28,083 nucleotides of DNA from an uncultured Bacilli bacterium. Its GTDB lineage: Bacteria > Bacillota_I > Bacilli_A > RF39 > UBA660. The notes below the pieces were generated by a model, which saw only the letters and a list, made by a program, of their open reading frames with translations, ran no database searches and was not told the DNA's origin. Location of the stretch: positions 1 to 28,083 of the forward strand of contig CALVUV010000003.1 in the NCBI GenBank assembly GCA_944363685.1, written 5' to 3'. The first letter of the stretch is position 1, and the number at the start of each line of letters is the position of its first letter. The translations under genes were made by a program, and so were the position numbers. This document shows, in pieces, positions 14,613-22,326 of this stretch.

Positions 14613-16352
14613 ATGAATAATCAAGATATTGTAAATGAGATTAGACGTAAAACTGATATTGTTGATATAATTGGTGAGAAAATTCCTCTAGAAAAACGTG
14701 GTAAAAATTATTTTGGTGTTTGTCCTTTTCATGATGATACTAATCCTTCTATGAGTGTATCAAGAGAAAAACAAATATATACTTGTTTTTCTTGTCATGC
14801 GACAGGGAATGTTTTTACTTTTTTAATGAATTATGAACATAAAGAATTTAATCAAGTTATAAGTGATTTAGCATCACGACTTGGTATTGCTTTAAATGGT
14901 TTTAAACCTAGAAAAATATCTACTAAATATGATGATTGGTATAATATATATGATCTTGCTAATAAGTTTTATCAAAATAATTTAATGAGTAAAGAAGGAC
15001 TTCCTGCTAGAGAATATTTAAAACAAAGAAGTATTGATGAAGAGATTATTAAAGAGTTTGAGATTGGTTATTCATTAGGAGAACGTAGTAGTTTAACAAC
15101 TCTTTTAACTAAAAAAGGATACTCTTTAGATTTATTAAATAAAATAGGACTTACTACTAATGATTATGATATTTATCATAATCGTTTAATGTTTCCATTA
15201 CATGATTTATCTGGTAAAGTAATAGGGTTTAGTGGACGTATTATTAATAATAGTAAGCAGAATAAGTATCTTAATACTAAAGAAACAGAATTGTTTAAAA
15301 AAGGTAGACTCTTATATCATTATCATATTGCTAAAGAAACGGCTAGAGTTTCTAAGTCAATAATAATTATGGAAGGGTTTATGGATATAATTAGAGCATC
15401 TACTATAGGGGTTAAAAATACAGTTGCTACTATGGGGACTGCTCTTACAAGTGATCATATTAAAGATATTAGACGTCTTTCTAATAATATAATTTTATGT
15501 TTTGATGGTGATGATGCTGGTGTTAAAGCGACACTTTCGGCAGGGGAAGATTTTACTAAAGAAAATATTGAGGTAAAAGTAATAGAATTAACTGATGGAG
15601 ATGATCCTGATACTTATATTTTAAAAAATGGTAAGGAAGCATTTCTTTCTCTAATAAACAATGCTATATACTTCAGTGACTTTAAGATAAAAGTACTTAG
15701 TAATAACTATAATTTTTTAAGTAGTGAAGATAAAGCTAATTATATTCATGATGTTTTAGAAGAAACTGTTAAGATAAAAGATTCTATTAGAGTAGAAATA
15801 ATATTAAAAGACCTTGCAAAAAAGTTTGAAATAGGGTATAATACCCTAGAAAAAAGTTTTCAGGAGTTAAAGAATGCTAAAACAGAAAAACTTGTTGATG
15901 AGATACTTTCTCCTGTTAAAACAGCATCTAAGGAAAAAAAGGATAAGTATCAAAAAGCCAGTTTATCTATTATCTATTATATGTTAAATAATCCCCTAGT
16001 AATTGATAAAGTAGAGCGTGAAAATTTAGTTTTTCCTACTGAAGCTTTAAGAGCCTTGTATTGTGAGATTGTTTATTTTTATCATAAATATGGATTTATT
16101 AATGAAGCTGACTTTTATACTTATTTAACAGATAAGAGAGAGTTAATTAATCTCTTAAATGAAGTGTTAGTATTAGACTTAAAACCTGATATTAATGATG
16201 AAGAGTTATATGATTATGTTAAAGTAATTAGAGAATACAATTTAACTAATGCAATTAAAAGATTAGAGACTAAAATTAAAGAGACAACTGATCAAACATT
16301 ACAGATTAAATATGCAGAAGAGATTAGAAAACTAAGAATAGGGGAGAAATAG
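14613..16352 (+). CDS. dnaG: DNA primase
   Basis: A 579-aa DnaG primase, which makes RNA primers at the replication fork with the DnaB-type helicase. The N-terminal CHC2-type zinc-binding domain has C37-x-x-H40 and C58-x-x-C61. The TOPRIM core shows IIIMEGFMDIIRA (catalytic Glu) and LCFDGDDAG (DxD metal site). A helicase-interaction region follows at the C-terminus. I chose the ATG at 14613, with TAGGAGGTG at good spacing; an in-frame TTG at 14595 precedes that site and is not needed. It begins the conserved dnaG-rpoD block, and rpoD starts 2 nt after its stop. The region 14570-14612 separates it from the TnpB element. Confidence 0.96.
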   Translation: MNNQDIVNEIRRKTDIVDIIGEKIPLEKRGKNYFGVCPFHDDTNPSMSVSREKQIYTCFSCHATGNVFTFLMNYEHKEFNQVISDLASRLGIALNGFKPRKISTKYDDWYNIYDLANKFYQNNLMSKEGLPAREYLKQRSIDEEIIKEFEIGYSLGERSSLTTLLTKKGYSLDLLNKIGLTTNDYDIYHNRLMFPLHDLSGKVIGFSGRIINNSKQNKYLNTKETELFKKGRLLYHYHIAKETARVSKSIIIMEGFMDIIRASTIGVKNTVATMGTALTSDHIKDIRRLSNNIILCFDGDDAGVKATLSAGEDFTKENIEVKVIELTDGDDPDTYILKNGKEAFLSLINNAIYFSDFKIKVLSNNYNFLSSEDKANYIHDVLEETVKIKDSIRVEIILKDLAKKFEIGYNTLEKSFQELKNAKTEKLVDEILSPVKTASKEKKDKYQKASLSIIYYMLNNPLVIDKVERENLVFPTEALRALYCEIVYFYHKYGFINEADFYTYLTDKRELINLLNEVLVLDLKPDINDEELYDYVKVIREYNLTNAIKRLETKIKETTDQTLQIKYAEEIRKLRIGEK

Positions 16353-16354
16353 TA

Positions 16355-17446
16355 ATGGTAGAAGAAATAAAAACAATGGAAGAGAGAAAAGCTAAATTAA
16401 TTAAATTAGGTAAGAATCAAGGATTTATTACTTATGAACAGTTAGCAGATGAATTAAAGGGACTTGAAATAGATAGTGATAGCTTAGATGATTTATATAA
16501 TGCTTTAGTTGTTGAAGGAATAGATATTGTTAGTGATGATGGTAGTGATGATGCTAGTGGTGAAGAGATTACAGAACATACTAAAACAGAAGATTTAACA
16601 TTATCTAAAGATGTTAAAATAAATGATCCTGTTAGGATGTATTTAAAAGAGATAGGTAGAATACCTTTATTAAATAGTGATGAAGAGTTTGAGTATGCTG
16701 GACGTGCTGTTGAAGGTGATGAAGAAGCTAAAAGGATATTAGCAGAGTCTAATCTTCGTTTAGTAGTATCTATTGCAAAACGTTATGTAGGACGTGGTAT
16801 GCTTTTCTTAGATTTAATTCAAGAAGGAAATATTGGTTTGATGAAGGCAGTTGAGAAGTTTGATCCTACTAAAGGTTATAAATTCTCTACTTATGCTACT
16901 TGGTGGATAAGACAGGCAATAACTAGAGCGATAGCAGATCAAGCTAGAACTATTAGAGTACCTGTTCATATGGTAGAAACTATTAATAAGCTTGCTAGGA
17001 TTCAAAGACAACTTACTCAAGAATTAAATAGAGAACCAACTGATGATGAGATAGCAGAAAAATTAGAAATGCCTGTTGAGAAGGTAAGAGAAGTATATAA
17101 AATTAGCCAAGATCCAGTCGCTTTAGAAACACCTATTGGAGAAGAGGATGATTCTCATTTAGGAGATTTTATTAAAGATGAGAGAACTATTGGACCTGAA
17201 GAATATACTACTGAAGAGATGTTAAAAGAAGAGTTAGCTAGTGTTCTTTTAACATTAACAGATAGAGAAGAGAAAGTATTAAGACTTAGATTTGGTCTTG
17301 ATGATGGACAATGTAGAACTCTAGAAGAAGTTGGACAAATCTTTGGAGTAACAAGAGAGCGTATTAGACAAATAGAAGCGAAAGCTTTAAGAAAATTAAG
17401 ACATCCATCTAGATCAAGAAAATTAAAGGACTTTTTAACTGATTAG
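16355..17446 (+). CDS. rpoD: Primary sigma factor RpoD (SigA)
   Basis: A 363-aa group 1 sigma-70 factor that directs RNA polymerase to housekeeping promoters. The N-terminal region 1.1-like part contains an acidic stretch (VSDDGSDDASGEE). Region 1.2 starts at DPVRMYLKEIGRIPLL. Region 2 has RLVVSIAKRYVGRGMLFLDL and the -10-binding YKFSTYATWWIRQAITRAI. Region 3 is near RVPVHMVETINK. Region 4 has LRFGLDDGQCRTLEEVGQIFGVTRERIRQIEAKALRKL for -35 recognition. The short length, without a large non-conserved insertion, is typical of Firmicutes. It is tightly linked to dnaG (GGGGAGAAA just before the start) and trmK. Confidence 0.97.
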   Translation: MVEEIKTMEERKAKLIKLGKNQGFITYEQLADELKGLEIDSDSLDDLYNALVVEGIDIVSDDGSDDASGEEITEHTKTEDLTLSKDVKINDPVRMYLKEIGRIPLLNSDEEFEYAGRAVEGDEEAKRILAESNLRLVVSIAKRYVGRGMLFLDLIQEGNIGLMKAVEKFDPTKGYKFSTYATWWIRQAITRAIADQARTIRVPVHMVETINKLARIQRQLTQELNREPTDDEIAEKLEMPVEKVREVYKISQDPVALETPIGEEDDSHLGDFIKDERTIGPEEYTTEEMLKEELASVLLTLTDREEKVLRLRFGLDDGQCRTLEEVGQIFGVTRERIRQIEAKALRKLRHPSRSRKLKDFLTD

Positions 17447-18112
17447 ATGAAAATAAATAACAGATTAAAAACAATAGGGGATTTAGTTCCCCTTTATTCA
17501 TATCCTTTGGATATTGGATGTGATCATGCTCTTTTGTCTATTTATCTAGTTAAAGATAAAAACCTTAGTAAAGTAGTCGCTAGTGATAATAAAAGTGGTC
17601 CTCTAAAGAAAGCTTTAGAAAATGTTAAGTTCTATAAAGTAGAAAATAAAGTAAAATTGGTTGAAGCGGAAGGATTAGACTCTTATGAAGAGGGAATAGA
17701 TACTGTTACTATATCAGGTATGGGGGGACTTAATATTAATAAAATAATAGATGATAATAGAAAATATTTAAAATATATAAAAACATTTATCTTATCACCT
17801 AATAATTATTCTATTGCAGTTAAAAGAAAATTAACTAAGTTAGGTTACCATATTAGTAATGAAGTATTAGTTAAAGAAAATAAGATTATTTATGAAATAT
17901 TGGTATTTACTAAAGGAAGAAAATATTATTCTTATAAAAAATTATTTTTAGGGCCAGTATTAATGCAAAGGAAAGATGATTTAACTAAAGAATATTATAA
18001 TAATTTATTTAATACTAAAAAAGATTTATTAGAAGCTTTACCTAAGGAGTTAAGAAATAAAATAAAAGAAACTAAAAAAGAGATAAAATATTTAGAAGAA
18101 GTAATTAACTAA
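17447..18112 (+). CDS. trmK: tRNA (adenine(22)-N1)-methyltransferase TrmK
   Basis: A 221-aa SAM-dependent methyltransferase of the TrmK/YqfN family, which makes m1A22 in tRNA in Gram-positive bacteria. The SAM-binding loop LDIGCDHALL (from L21) and the SGMGG motif are diagnostic. A C-terminal helical region rich in Lys/Glu (about 165-221) matches the family's coiled-coil end. The ATG follows the rpoD stop with no gap, and the dnaG-rpoD-trmK order is common in Firmicutes. It ends in a 4-bp convergent overlap with the next gene. The Nif3-like gene that often follows trmK is absent. Confidence 0.9.
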   Translation: MKINNRLKTIGDLVPLYSYPLDIGCDHALLSIYLVKDKNLSKVVASDNKSGPLKKALENVKFYKVENKVKLVEAEGLDSYEEGIDTVTISGMGGLNINKIIDDNRKYLKYIKTFILSPNNYSIAVKRKLTKLGYHISNEVLVKENKIIYEILVFTKGRKYYSYKKLFLGPVLMQRKDDLTKEYYNNLFNTKKDLLEALPKELRNKIKETKKEIKYLEEVIN

Positions 18113-18129
18113 CTATTTATCTCTTTTTT
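18074..18129. terminator. Bidirectional long-loop terminator
   Basis: A perfect 14-bp stem AAAAAAGAGATAAA (18074-18087) / TTTATCTCTTTTTT (18116-18129) with a 28-nt loop that contains both convergent stop codons. It can end trmK on the plus strand and the membrane-protein gene on the minus strand. Confidence 0.6.
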
Positions 18130-18477
18130 GTTTATACCAATAACAGAACCAATAGATGTAGTTAAAAGTATAATAATACTATAAATAACAGTTCTAATAT
18201 CAAAAGAATTACTAGTAAATATCTTTATAATAAACATTATTATTAAAAAAATCGCTCCTAGTTTTAATCCTTCAACAAGTCCATATTTGGTTGAATTTTT
18301 ACCTAAGAAGAAAGCATTAATAAATAAAGATAATATGACTATAACCATTTTCATAATATTATAAATATTATTATTAATAATATCAAAATAATAAAGTATA
18401 GTTAAAATAAAACCTAATATAATTATACTTAATAAAGTAGTAATTATTATTTTACCTAATTTTTTTAAATAATTCAT
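18109..18477 (-). CDS. Small four-helix membrane protein (TIGR04086-like)
   Basis: A 122-aa protein with four hydrophobic segments (about 10-31, 41-59, 70-88 and 95-114). The loop GKNSTKYGLVEGLKLGAIF between the second and third resembles the glycine-containing loop of TIGR04086 (YrzE-like) membrane proteins, and the length fits. This is a recollection of the pattern, not a demonstrated match. The ribosome binding site AGGTGAT precedes the ATG on the minus strand. The gene converges on trmK with a 4-bp overlap. Function unknown. Confidence 0.65.
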   Translation of the reverse strand: MNYLKKLGKIIITTLLSIIILGFILTILYYFDIINNNIYNIMKMVIVILSLFINAFFLGKNSTKYGLVEGLKLGAIFLIIMFIIKIFTSNSFDIRTVIYSIIILLTTSIGSVIGINKKEINS

Positions 18478-18507
18478 AGTATCACCTAATAAATATTATG
18501 TTGGAAG

Positions 18508-18536
18508 TTGAAACATTATGTAATTAATGATAAAAT
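18508..18536 (+). promoter_or_regulatory. trpS promoter
   Basis: TTGAAA 18508-18513, 17-nt spacer, TAAAAT 18531-18536. The leader is short (about 15-20 nt) and carries AGAGGTGAT before the ATG at 18559. No T-box or other riboswitch fits in it. Confidence 0.7.
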
Positions 18537-18558
18537 TAAAAAGTCAAGAGGTGATAAT

Positions 18559-19602
18559 ATGAAGAAGATTATATTAACAGGTGATAGACCTACAGGTAAT
18601 TTACATTTAGGGCATTATGTTGGATCGTTAAAGAAAAGAGTGGAGTTACAAAATGAAGGTGACTATGATGAGATGTATGTGTTTATTGCAGATACTCAAG
18701 CTTTAACAGATAATTTTAATAATCCTAAAAAAGTTAGAGATAATGTAATAGAAATTGCGCTTGATTATTTATCAGTTGGACTTAATCCAAAGAAAGTAAC
18801 AATATTTATTCAAAGTATGATATCTGAGTTATGTGAACTTACTATGTATTATATGAATTTAGTGACACTATCAAGATTAGAGAGAAATCCTACTGTTAAA
18901 GCAGAAATTAAACAAAAGAGTTTTGGTAATAGTATTCCTATGGGATTTTTGAGTTATCCTATTAGTCAAACTGCTGATATAACTGCTTTTGATGCTACTG
19001 TTGTTCCTGTTGGTGAAGATCAATTACCAATGTTAGAACAAGCAAGAGATATAGTTAGAAGTTTTAATAATATATATGGAGAAACTTTAGTTGAACCTAA
19101 AGCTTTAATACCTGATAGTGTTGTTTGTAGAAGATTACCTGGTACTGATGGAAAAGCTAAGATGAGTAAGAGTTTAGGTAATTGTATATATTTGAAAGAT
19201 GATAGTAAGACTGTTAGAAAGAAAGTTATGGGTATGTTTACTGATCCTAATCATATTAGAGTAGAAGATCCAGGGGATACTAAGAATAATACAGTATTTA
19301 TATATTTAGAAGCTTTATGTACAGATGAACATTTTAAGAAGTATTTACCTCAATATAAGAATCTAGATGAATTAAAAGCTCATTATGAAAAAGGTGGTTT
19401 AGGTGATGTTAAAATTAAGAACTTCTTATATGAGGTTATAGAAGATACTTTAACTCCTATAAGAGAAAGAAGAAAGTATTATGAAGAGAATATAGACCTT
19501 GTTTATGATATTTTAAAAGAAGGTACTAAGAAAGCTAAAAGACATGCTAGTGAAACTTTAAAACGGGTTAAGGAAGCAATGCTAATTGATTATTTTGAGT
19601 AA
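18559..19602 (+). CDS. trpS: Tryptophan--tRNA ligase
   Basis: A 347-aa class I TrpRS. The HIGH-type motif is GNLHLGHYVG in TGDRPTGNLHLGHYVGSL, and the KMSKS loop is KAKMSKSLGN. The specific region PVGEDQLPMLEQARDIVR also matches TrpRS. The start is the ATG at 18559 after AGAGGTGATAAT; an in-frame ATG at 18508 would put the -35 inside the coding region and has no ribosome binding site. Many Firmicutes control trpS with a T-box, but here the leader is too short for one. It is transcribed alone and ends in a hairpin. Confidence 0.95.
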   Translation: MKKIILTGDRPTGNLHLGHYVGSLKKRVELQNEGDYDEMYVFIADTQALTDNFNNPKKVRDNVIEIALDYLSVGLNPKKVTIFIQSMISELCELTMYYMNLVTLSRLERNPTVKAEIKQKSFGNSIPMGFLSYPISQTADITAFDATVVPVGEDQLPMLEQARDIVRSFNNIYGETLVEPKALIPDSVVCRRLPGTDGKAKMSKSLGNCIYLKDDSKTVRKKVMGMFTDPNHIRVEDPGDTKNNTVFIYLEALCTDEHFKKYLPQYKNLDELKAHYEKGGLGDVKIKNFLYEVIEDTLTPIRERRKYYEENIDLVYDILKEGTKKAKRHASETLKRVKEAMLIDYFE

Positions 19603-19609
19603 GATTATG

Positions 19610-19631
19610 GCAACAATTTAGTTGCTCTTTT
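19610..19631 (+). terminator. Intrinsic terminator after trpS
   Basis: Stem GCAAC / GTTGC (19610-19614 / 19621-19625) with a 6-nt loop, followed by TCTTTTCT. Confidence 0.6.
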
Positions 19632-19634
19632 CTA

Positions 19635-19671
19635 TTGACGTTAACTATCTATTGTGATACATTATAGATAG
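19635..19671 (+). promoter_or_regulatory. Promoter with inverted repeat around the -10
   Basis: TTGACG 19635-19640, 17-nt spacer, TACATT 19658-19663 with TGA before it. An 8-bp perfect inverted repeat, CTATCTAT (19645-19652) / ATAGATAG (19664-19671), flanks the -10 and looks like an operator. The transcript would have a leader of about 215 nt before the Rpn gene. Confidence 0.45.
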
Positions 19672-19834
19672 ATGGGAGACTTTATTAATAGATGGAGAAA
19701 GGAGAAAAATGAAATTTTTGAAAAAAGTATGAATTTTTAAAATTGAGAGATTTTTTGATATGAAAATTTAAAATTCCCCTAGAAAAAATTTAATATTGGG
19801 ATGATAATTTCGTTGAATTTTAAAAATTGCCTTT

Positions 19835-19863
19835 TTGCATTAGTTTTTAGATTATGATACAAC
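19835..19863 (+). promoter_or_regulatory. Second, proximal promoter of the Rpn gene
   Basis: TTGCAT 19835-19840, 17-nt spacer, TACAAC 19858-19863 preceded by TGA. It would give a leader of about 16 nt containing AAAGGAGG (19872-19879). The hexamers are weaker than consensus. Confidence 0.35.
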
Positions 19864-19885
19864 TGTTGCAGAAAGGAGGAACATT

Positions 19886-20728
19886 ATGAATAAAGTTCCA
19901 AGATTTATATCATTAATGAGTGATACCACTGCTAAAGCTTTAATAAAAGATGATCATTATAGATGGTTTTATGAAGAGATTATTAAATATAAAACAGGTA
20001 TTGATTTAAAACCATATAACTTAATTGATAATGAACTTAATACAGGAAATAAAGTTAAAGATTATAGAGCAGATACTATATTTCTTAATAAGAATAATTT
20101 AGTTAATTTAGAATTTAATCAATTTGTTTATGCTCATACTATGATAAAAAATATTAAATATGCTCTAAGAATGGCTGGTAATGGTTATTTATCTGGAGAA
20201 CATTATTATCATCGATTTGTAACACAAATAAATCTAAATAATAAGATAATGACTGATAAAGTAAAGAAATGGAATAAAAAGGATTATAAGCTAGAAGATT
20301 ATAAAACTAAAGCTTATTTAAAAGATGTAAGGATAATTACAATAGATTTATTAGATTATAAAGGGATAGTATATGATGGTACAAATAAATATGAAACATA
20401 TTTATCAATGTTAACAGCAGAGTCATATGAAGAAATGGAAAGAATAGTAGGAGATTTAAAGGAGGGAAAAATAATTATGAAAAAATTAAAAGAATTAGGA
20501 ATAGATGATGAATTTGGGATGTATTATGATGCTGAGATAGTACATAGAAAAGAGATAAATTCTGCTAGAAGTGATGGATATAATGATGGAAAACAAGAAG
20601 GTAAAAGAGAAGGAAGAAAAGATACTGCAACTTCTATTGCTAAGTCAATGCTTGCTAAAAAGATGGAATTACCTTTAATTAGTGAATTAACTGGACTTTC
20701 TCAAAAACAAATAGCAAGTATTAGGTAA
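19886..20728 (+). CDS. Rpn family recombination-promoting nuclease / PD-(D/E)XK transposase-like protein
   Basis: A 280-aa protein of the Rpn/PDDEXK transposase family, DNA endonucleases linked to RecA-independent recombination and horizontal transfer. The start PRFISLMSDTTAKALIKDD..F is typical. The PD-(D/E)XK core shows D63 in YRADTIF and E76 in NLEFNQ. The usual lysine position is taken by Asn/Gln (ExN-Q), in keeping with the ExQ form common in the family. The C-terminus has the EG-rich linker (DGKQEGKREGRKD), an IAKSMLAKKMELPLISELTGLS helix and a helix-turn-helix-like end. The strong AAAGGAGG supports the ATG. It may be a mobile passenger between trpS and frr. It is not obviously disrupted. 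Confidence 0.8.
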   Translation: MNKVPRFISLMSDTTAKALIKDDHYRWFYEEIIKYKTGIDLKPYNLIDNELNTGNKVKDYRADTIFLNKNNLVNLEFNQFVYAHTMIKNIKYALRMAGNGYLSGEHYYHRFVTQINLNNKIMTDKVKKWNKKDYKLEDYKTKAYLKDVRIITIDLLDYKGIVYDGTNKYETYLSMLTAESYEEMERIVGDLKEGKIIMKKLKELGIDDEFGMYYDAEIVHRKEINSARSDGYNDGKQEGKREGRKDTATSIAKSMLAKKMELPLISELTGLSQKQIASIR

Positions 20729-20821
20729 GGAAGTTTTAGATAATGGCAGAAAAAATAGATTATTATATAGATAAATTAAAAGAGTTAGTAATTAGAATAT
20801 AAATTAAAAATTAAGTAGTTA

Positions 20822-20850
20822 TTGATATTTTTCTTTGTTTATAGTAAAAT
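20822..20850 (+). promoter_or_regulatory. frr promoter
   Basis: TTGATA 20822-20827, 17-nt spacer, TAAAAT 20845-20850. It lies about 20 nt before the frr start, with AAGGAGA in the leader. Confidence 0.7.
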
Positions 20851-20870
20851 TTAGTTAAGGAGAGAAATGT

Positions 20871-21416
20871 ATGGATAATGATTTTATAATTGAAGTTGAA
20901 AATAAAATGAAAGGTGCTCTTGCTAATTTAGAGAAACGTTTTACGACAGTTAGAGCAGGACGTGCTAATCCTTCTAGTTTGGATGGAGTAGTAGTAGATT
21001 ATTATGGTTCTATGACCCCTTTAAAGAGTCTTGCTACTATTTCTGTTCCAGAAGCGACACAGTTATTAATTAAACCTTTTGATAAGGGATGTTTAAATAG
21101 TATTGAGAAAGCTATTATAGCTGCTAATCTTGGATATAATCCTTCTAATGATGGAGAGACTATTAGAATAGTTATACCTGCTTTAACAGAGGAAAGAAGA
21201 AGAGAGCTTACTAAACAAGTTAAAGCGATGGCTGAAGATGCTAAAGTATCTATTAGAAATATTAGACATGAAGCTAATGAGAAAATAGAAAAGATGGAGT
21301 TATCTGAAGATGTTGAAAAAGGTATGATGAAGGATGTACAAGATTTAGTTAATGAATATAATAAAGATATAGATAATACTTATAAAGATAAAGAAAAAGA
21401 ATTAATGACTGTATAG
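20871..21416 (+). CDS. frr: Ribosome recycling factor
   Basis: A 181-aa RRF, which with EF-G splits post-termination ribosomes. Domain signatures are visible: RAGRANPSSLDGVVVDYYGSMTPL near the N-terminus, ISVPEATQLLIKPFDK, then RIVIPALTEERRRELTKQVKAMAEDAKVSIRNIR. The length is close to the usual 185. The usual upstream pyrH is not present; frr has its own promoter here and is followed by a T-box unit. Confidence 0.96.
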   Translation: MDNDFIIEVENKMKGALANLEKRFTTVRAGRANPSSLDGVVVDYYGSMTPLKSLATISVPEATQLLIKPFDKGCLNSIEKAIIAANLGYNPSNDGETIRIVIPALTEERRRELTKQVKAMAEDAKVSIRNIRHEANEKIEKMELSEDVEKGMMKDVQDLVNEYNKDIDNTYKDKEKELMTV

Positions 21417-21426
21417 TAAAACATAT

Positions 21427-21455
21427 TTGCAAGTTATTCTTAAATATGATATAGT
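21427..21455 (+). promoter_or_regulatory. Promoter of the pheST T-box operon
   Basis: TTGCAA 21427-21432, 17-nt spacer, TATAGT 21450-21455 preceded by TGA (extended -10). It puts the transcript start near 21462, just upstream of the T-box Stem I. Confidence 0.7.
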
Positions 21456-21461
21456 ATGTTT

Positions 21462-21685
21462 TGATGAAAAACAATGATTAAGAAGTAGTAGTAAATGATT
21501 TCTTTAAAGAGAGTCTGTGGTTGGTGGAAACAGATAAGAATAGTTTATGAATTCGTCTTAGGAGTTCCTATAACAAAATTATAGGCGTTTATCGCGTTAA
21601 GATTAATGAGTTAGTTATAATAACTATAAATTAAGGTGGTACCGAGTTTGTTAGACTCCCTTAAGTTATAGTTATTTTTTTATTT
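21462..21685 (+). promoter_or_regulatory. T-box riboswitch, Phe-specific (UUC specifier)
   Basis: The T-box sequence AAGGTGGTACCG is at 21633-21644. Upstream, Stem I carries the AGAGAG and GGTTGGTGGAAAC blocks (about 21508-21532) and a specifier loop whose TTC (21552-21554, in ATGAATTCGTC) reads as the Phe codon UUC, matching the downstream pheS and pheT. The terminator stem AATAACTATAAATTAAGG (21619-21636) pairs with CCTTAAGTTATAGTTATT (21659-21676) with one mismatch, followed by T7. Uncharged tRNA-Phe would bind TGGTACCG and favour the antiterminator, raising expression of the HAD-pheS-pheT operon. Confidence 0.9.
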
Positions 21686-21701
21686 TTAGGAGGTAGTGGT
21701 T

Positions 21702-22325
21702 ATGGTTAAAAGATTTATTTGGGATTTAGATGGTACTATTTTAGATGGAGATTTTTCTAAAGAAGAGGAATTATTTAAGGAAAACTTAAGTGAAGAAGAT
21801 TTTCTTAAGTTTAATAAACAACGTTGGGATTTAATCAAGGCATATGAAAGAGAGTGTCCTAGATATAATAAAGAATTACTTAGTGATTTTCTAAGTATAA
21901 GAAGTGGAGTTATGATTAGTCCAGACCTAATTGATAATTGGATTAATTATATAATAAATATTAATGAGTGTATTCATCCTGGAGTTATTGAAGTATTAGA
22001 TTATTTAAATAGTTTAGGAATAGAAAATGTTATCTATTCTAATTGGTTTACAGAAACACAAGTAGGAAGAATTAAAAAAATAGGCCTTGATTCATATTTT
22101 AAAGAAATTATTGGTGCAGATTATTATATGAAACCAGATAAAGAGGGATTTATTTATGCATGTGGAGAATATAAACCAAGTGAATGTGTAATGGTTGGAG
22201 ATAATTATATTAAAGATATTTTAGGAGCTTTAAATGCAGGGCTTAAAGCAGTGTATTATTGTCCTAATGATAAAGCATATGTTCCTCATGTGAAGAAATT
22301 AAGTATGATAAAGGAGATGTATTAA
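21702..22325 (+). CDS. HAD family hydrolase in the pheST operon
   Basis: A 207-aa haloacid-dehalogenase-like phosphatase. Motif I is WDLDGTILDGD (nucleophile Asp and acid/base Asp), motif II is VIYSNW, the motif III lysine is in MKPDKEGF, and motif IV is MVGDNYIKDI. A helical cap lies between motifs I and II (about residues 20-95). Small Cof-unrelated HADs like this often dephosphorylate sugars or nucleotides; the substrate is unknown. The ATG at 21702 follows AGGAGG (21688-21693). It is the first gene of the Phe T-box operon and ends 1 nt before pheS, an unusual partner whose link to Phe charging is unclear. Confidence 0.85.
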   Translation: MVKRFIWDLDGTILDGDFSKEEELFKENLSEEDFLKFNKQRWDLIKAYERECPRYNKELLSDFLSIRSGVMISPDLIDNWINYIININECIHPGVIEVLDYLNSLGIENVIYSNWFTETQVGRIKKIGLDSYFKEIIGADYYMKPDKEGFIYACGEYKPSECVMVGDNYIKDILGALNAGLKAVYYCPNDKAYVPHVKKLSMIKEMY

Positions 22326-22326
22326 T

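Noticed and set aside
19672..19740. A 22-codon frame downstream of the IR promoter
   Set aside because: No ribosome binding site; overlaps the better-placed 7-codon frame.
20743..20802. A 19-codon frame after the Rpn gene
   Set aside because: No good ribosome binding site and too short to assess; could be a remnant but gives no positive evidence.
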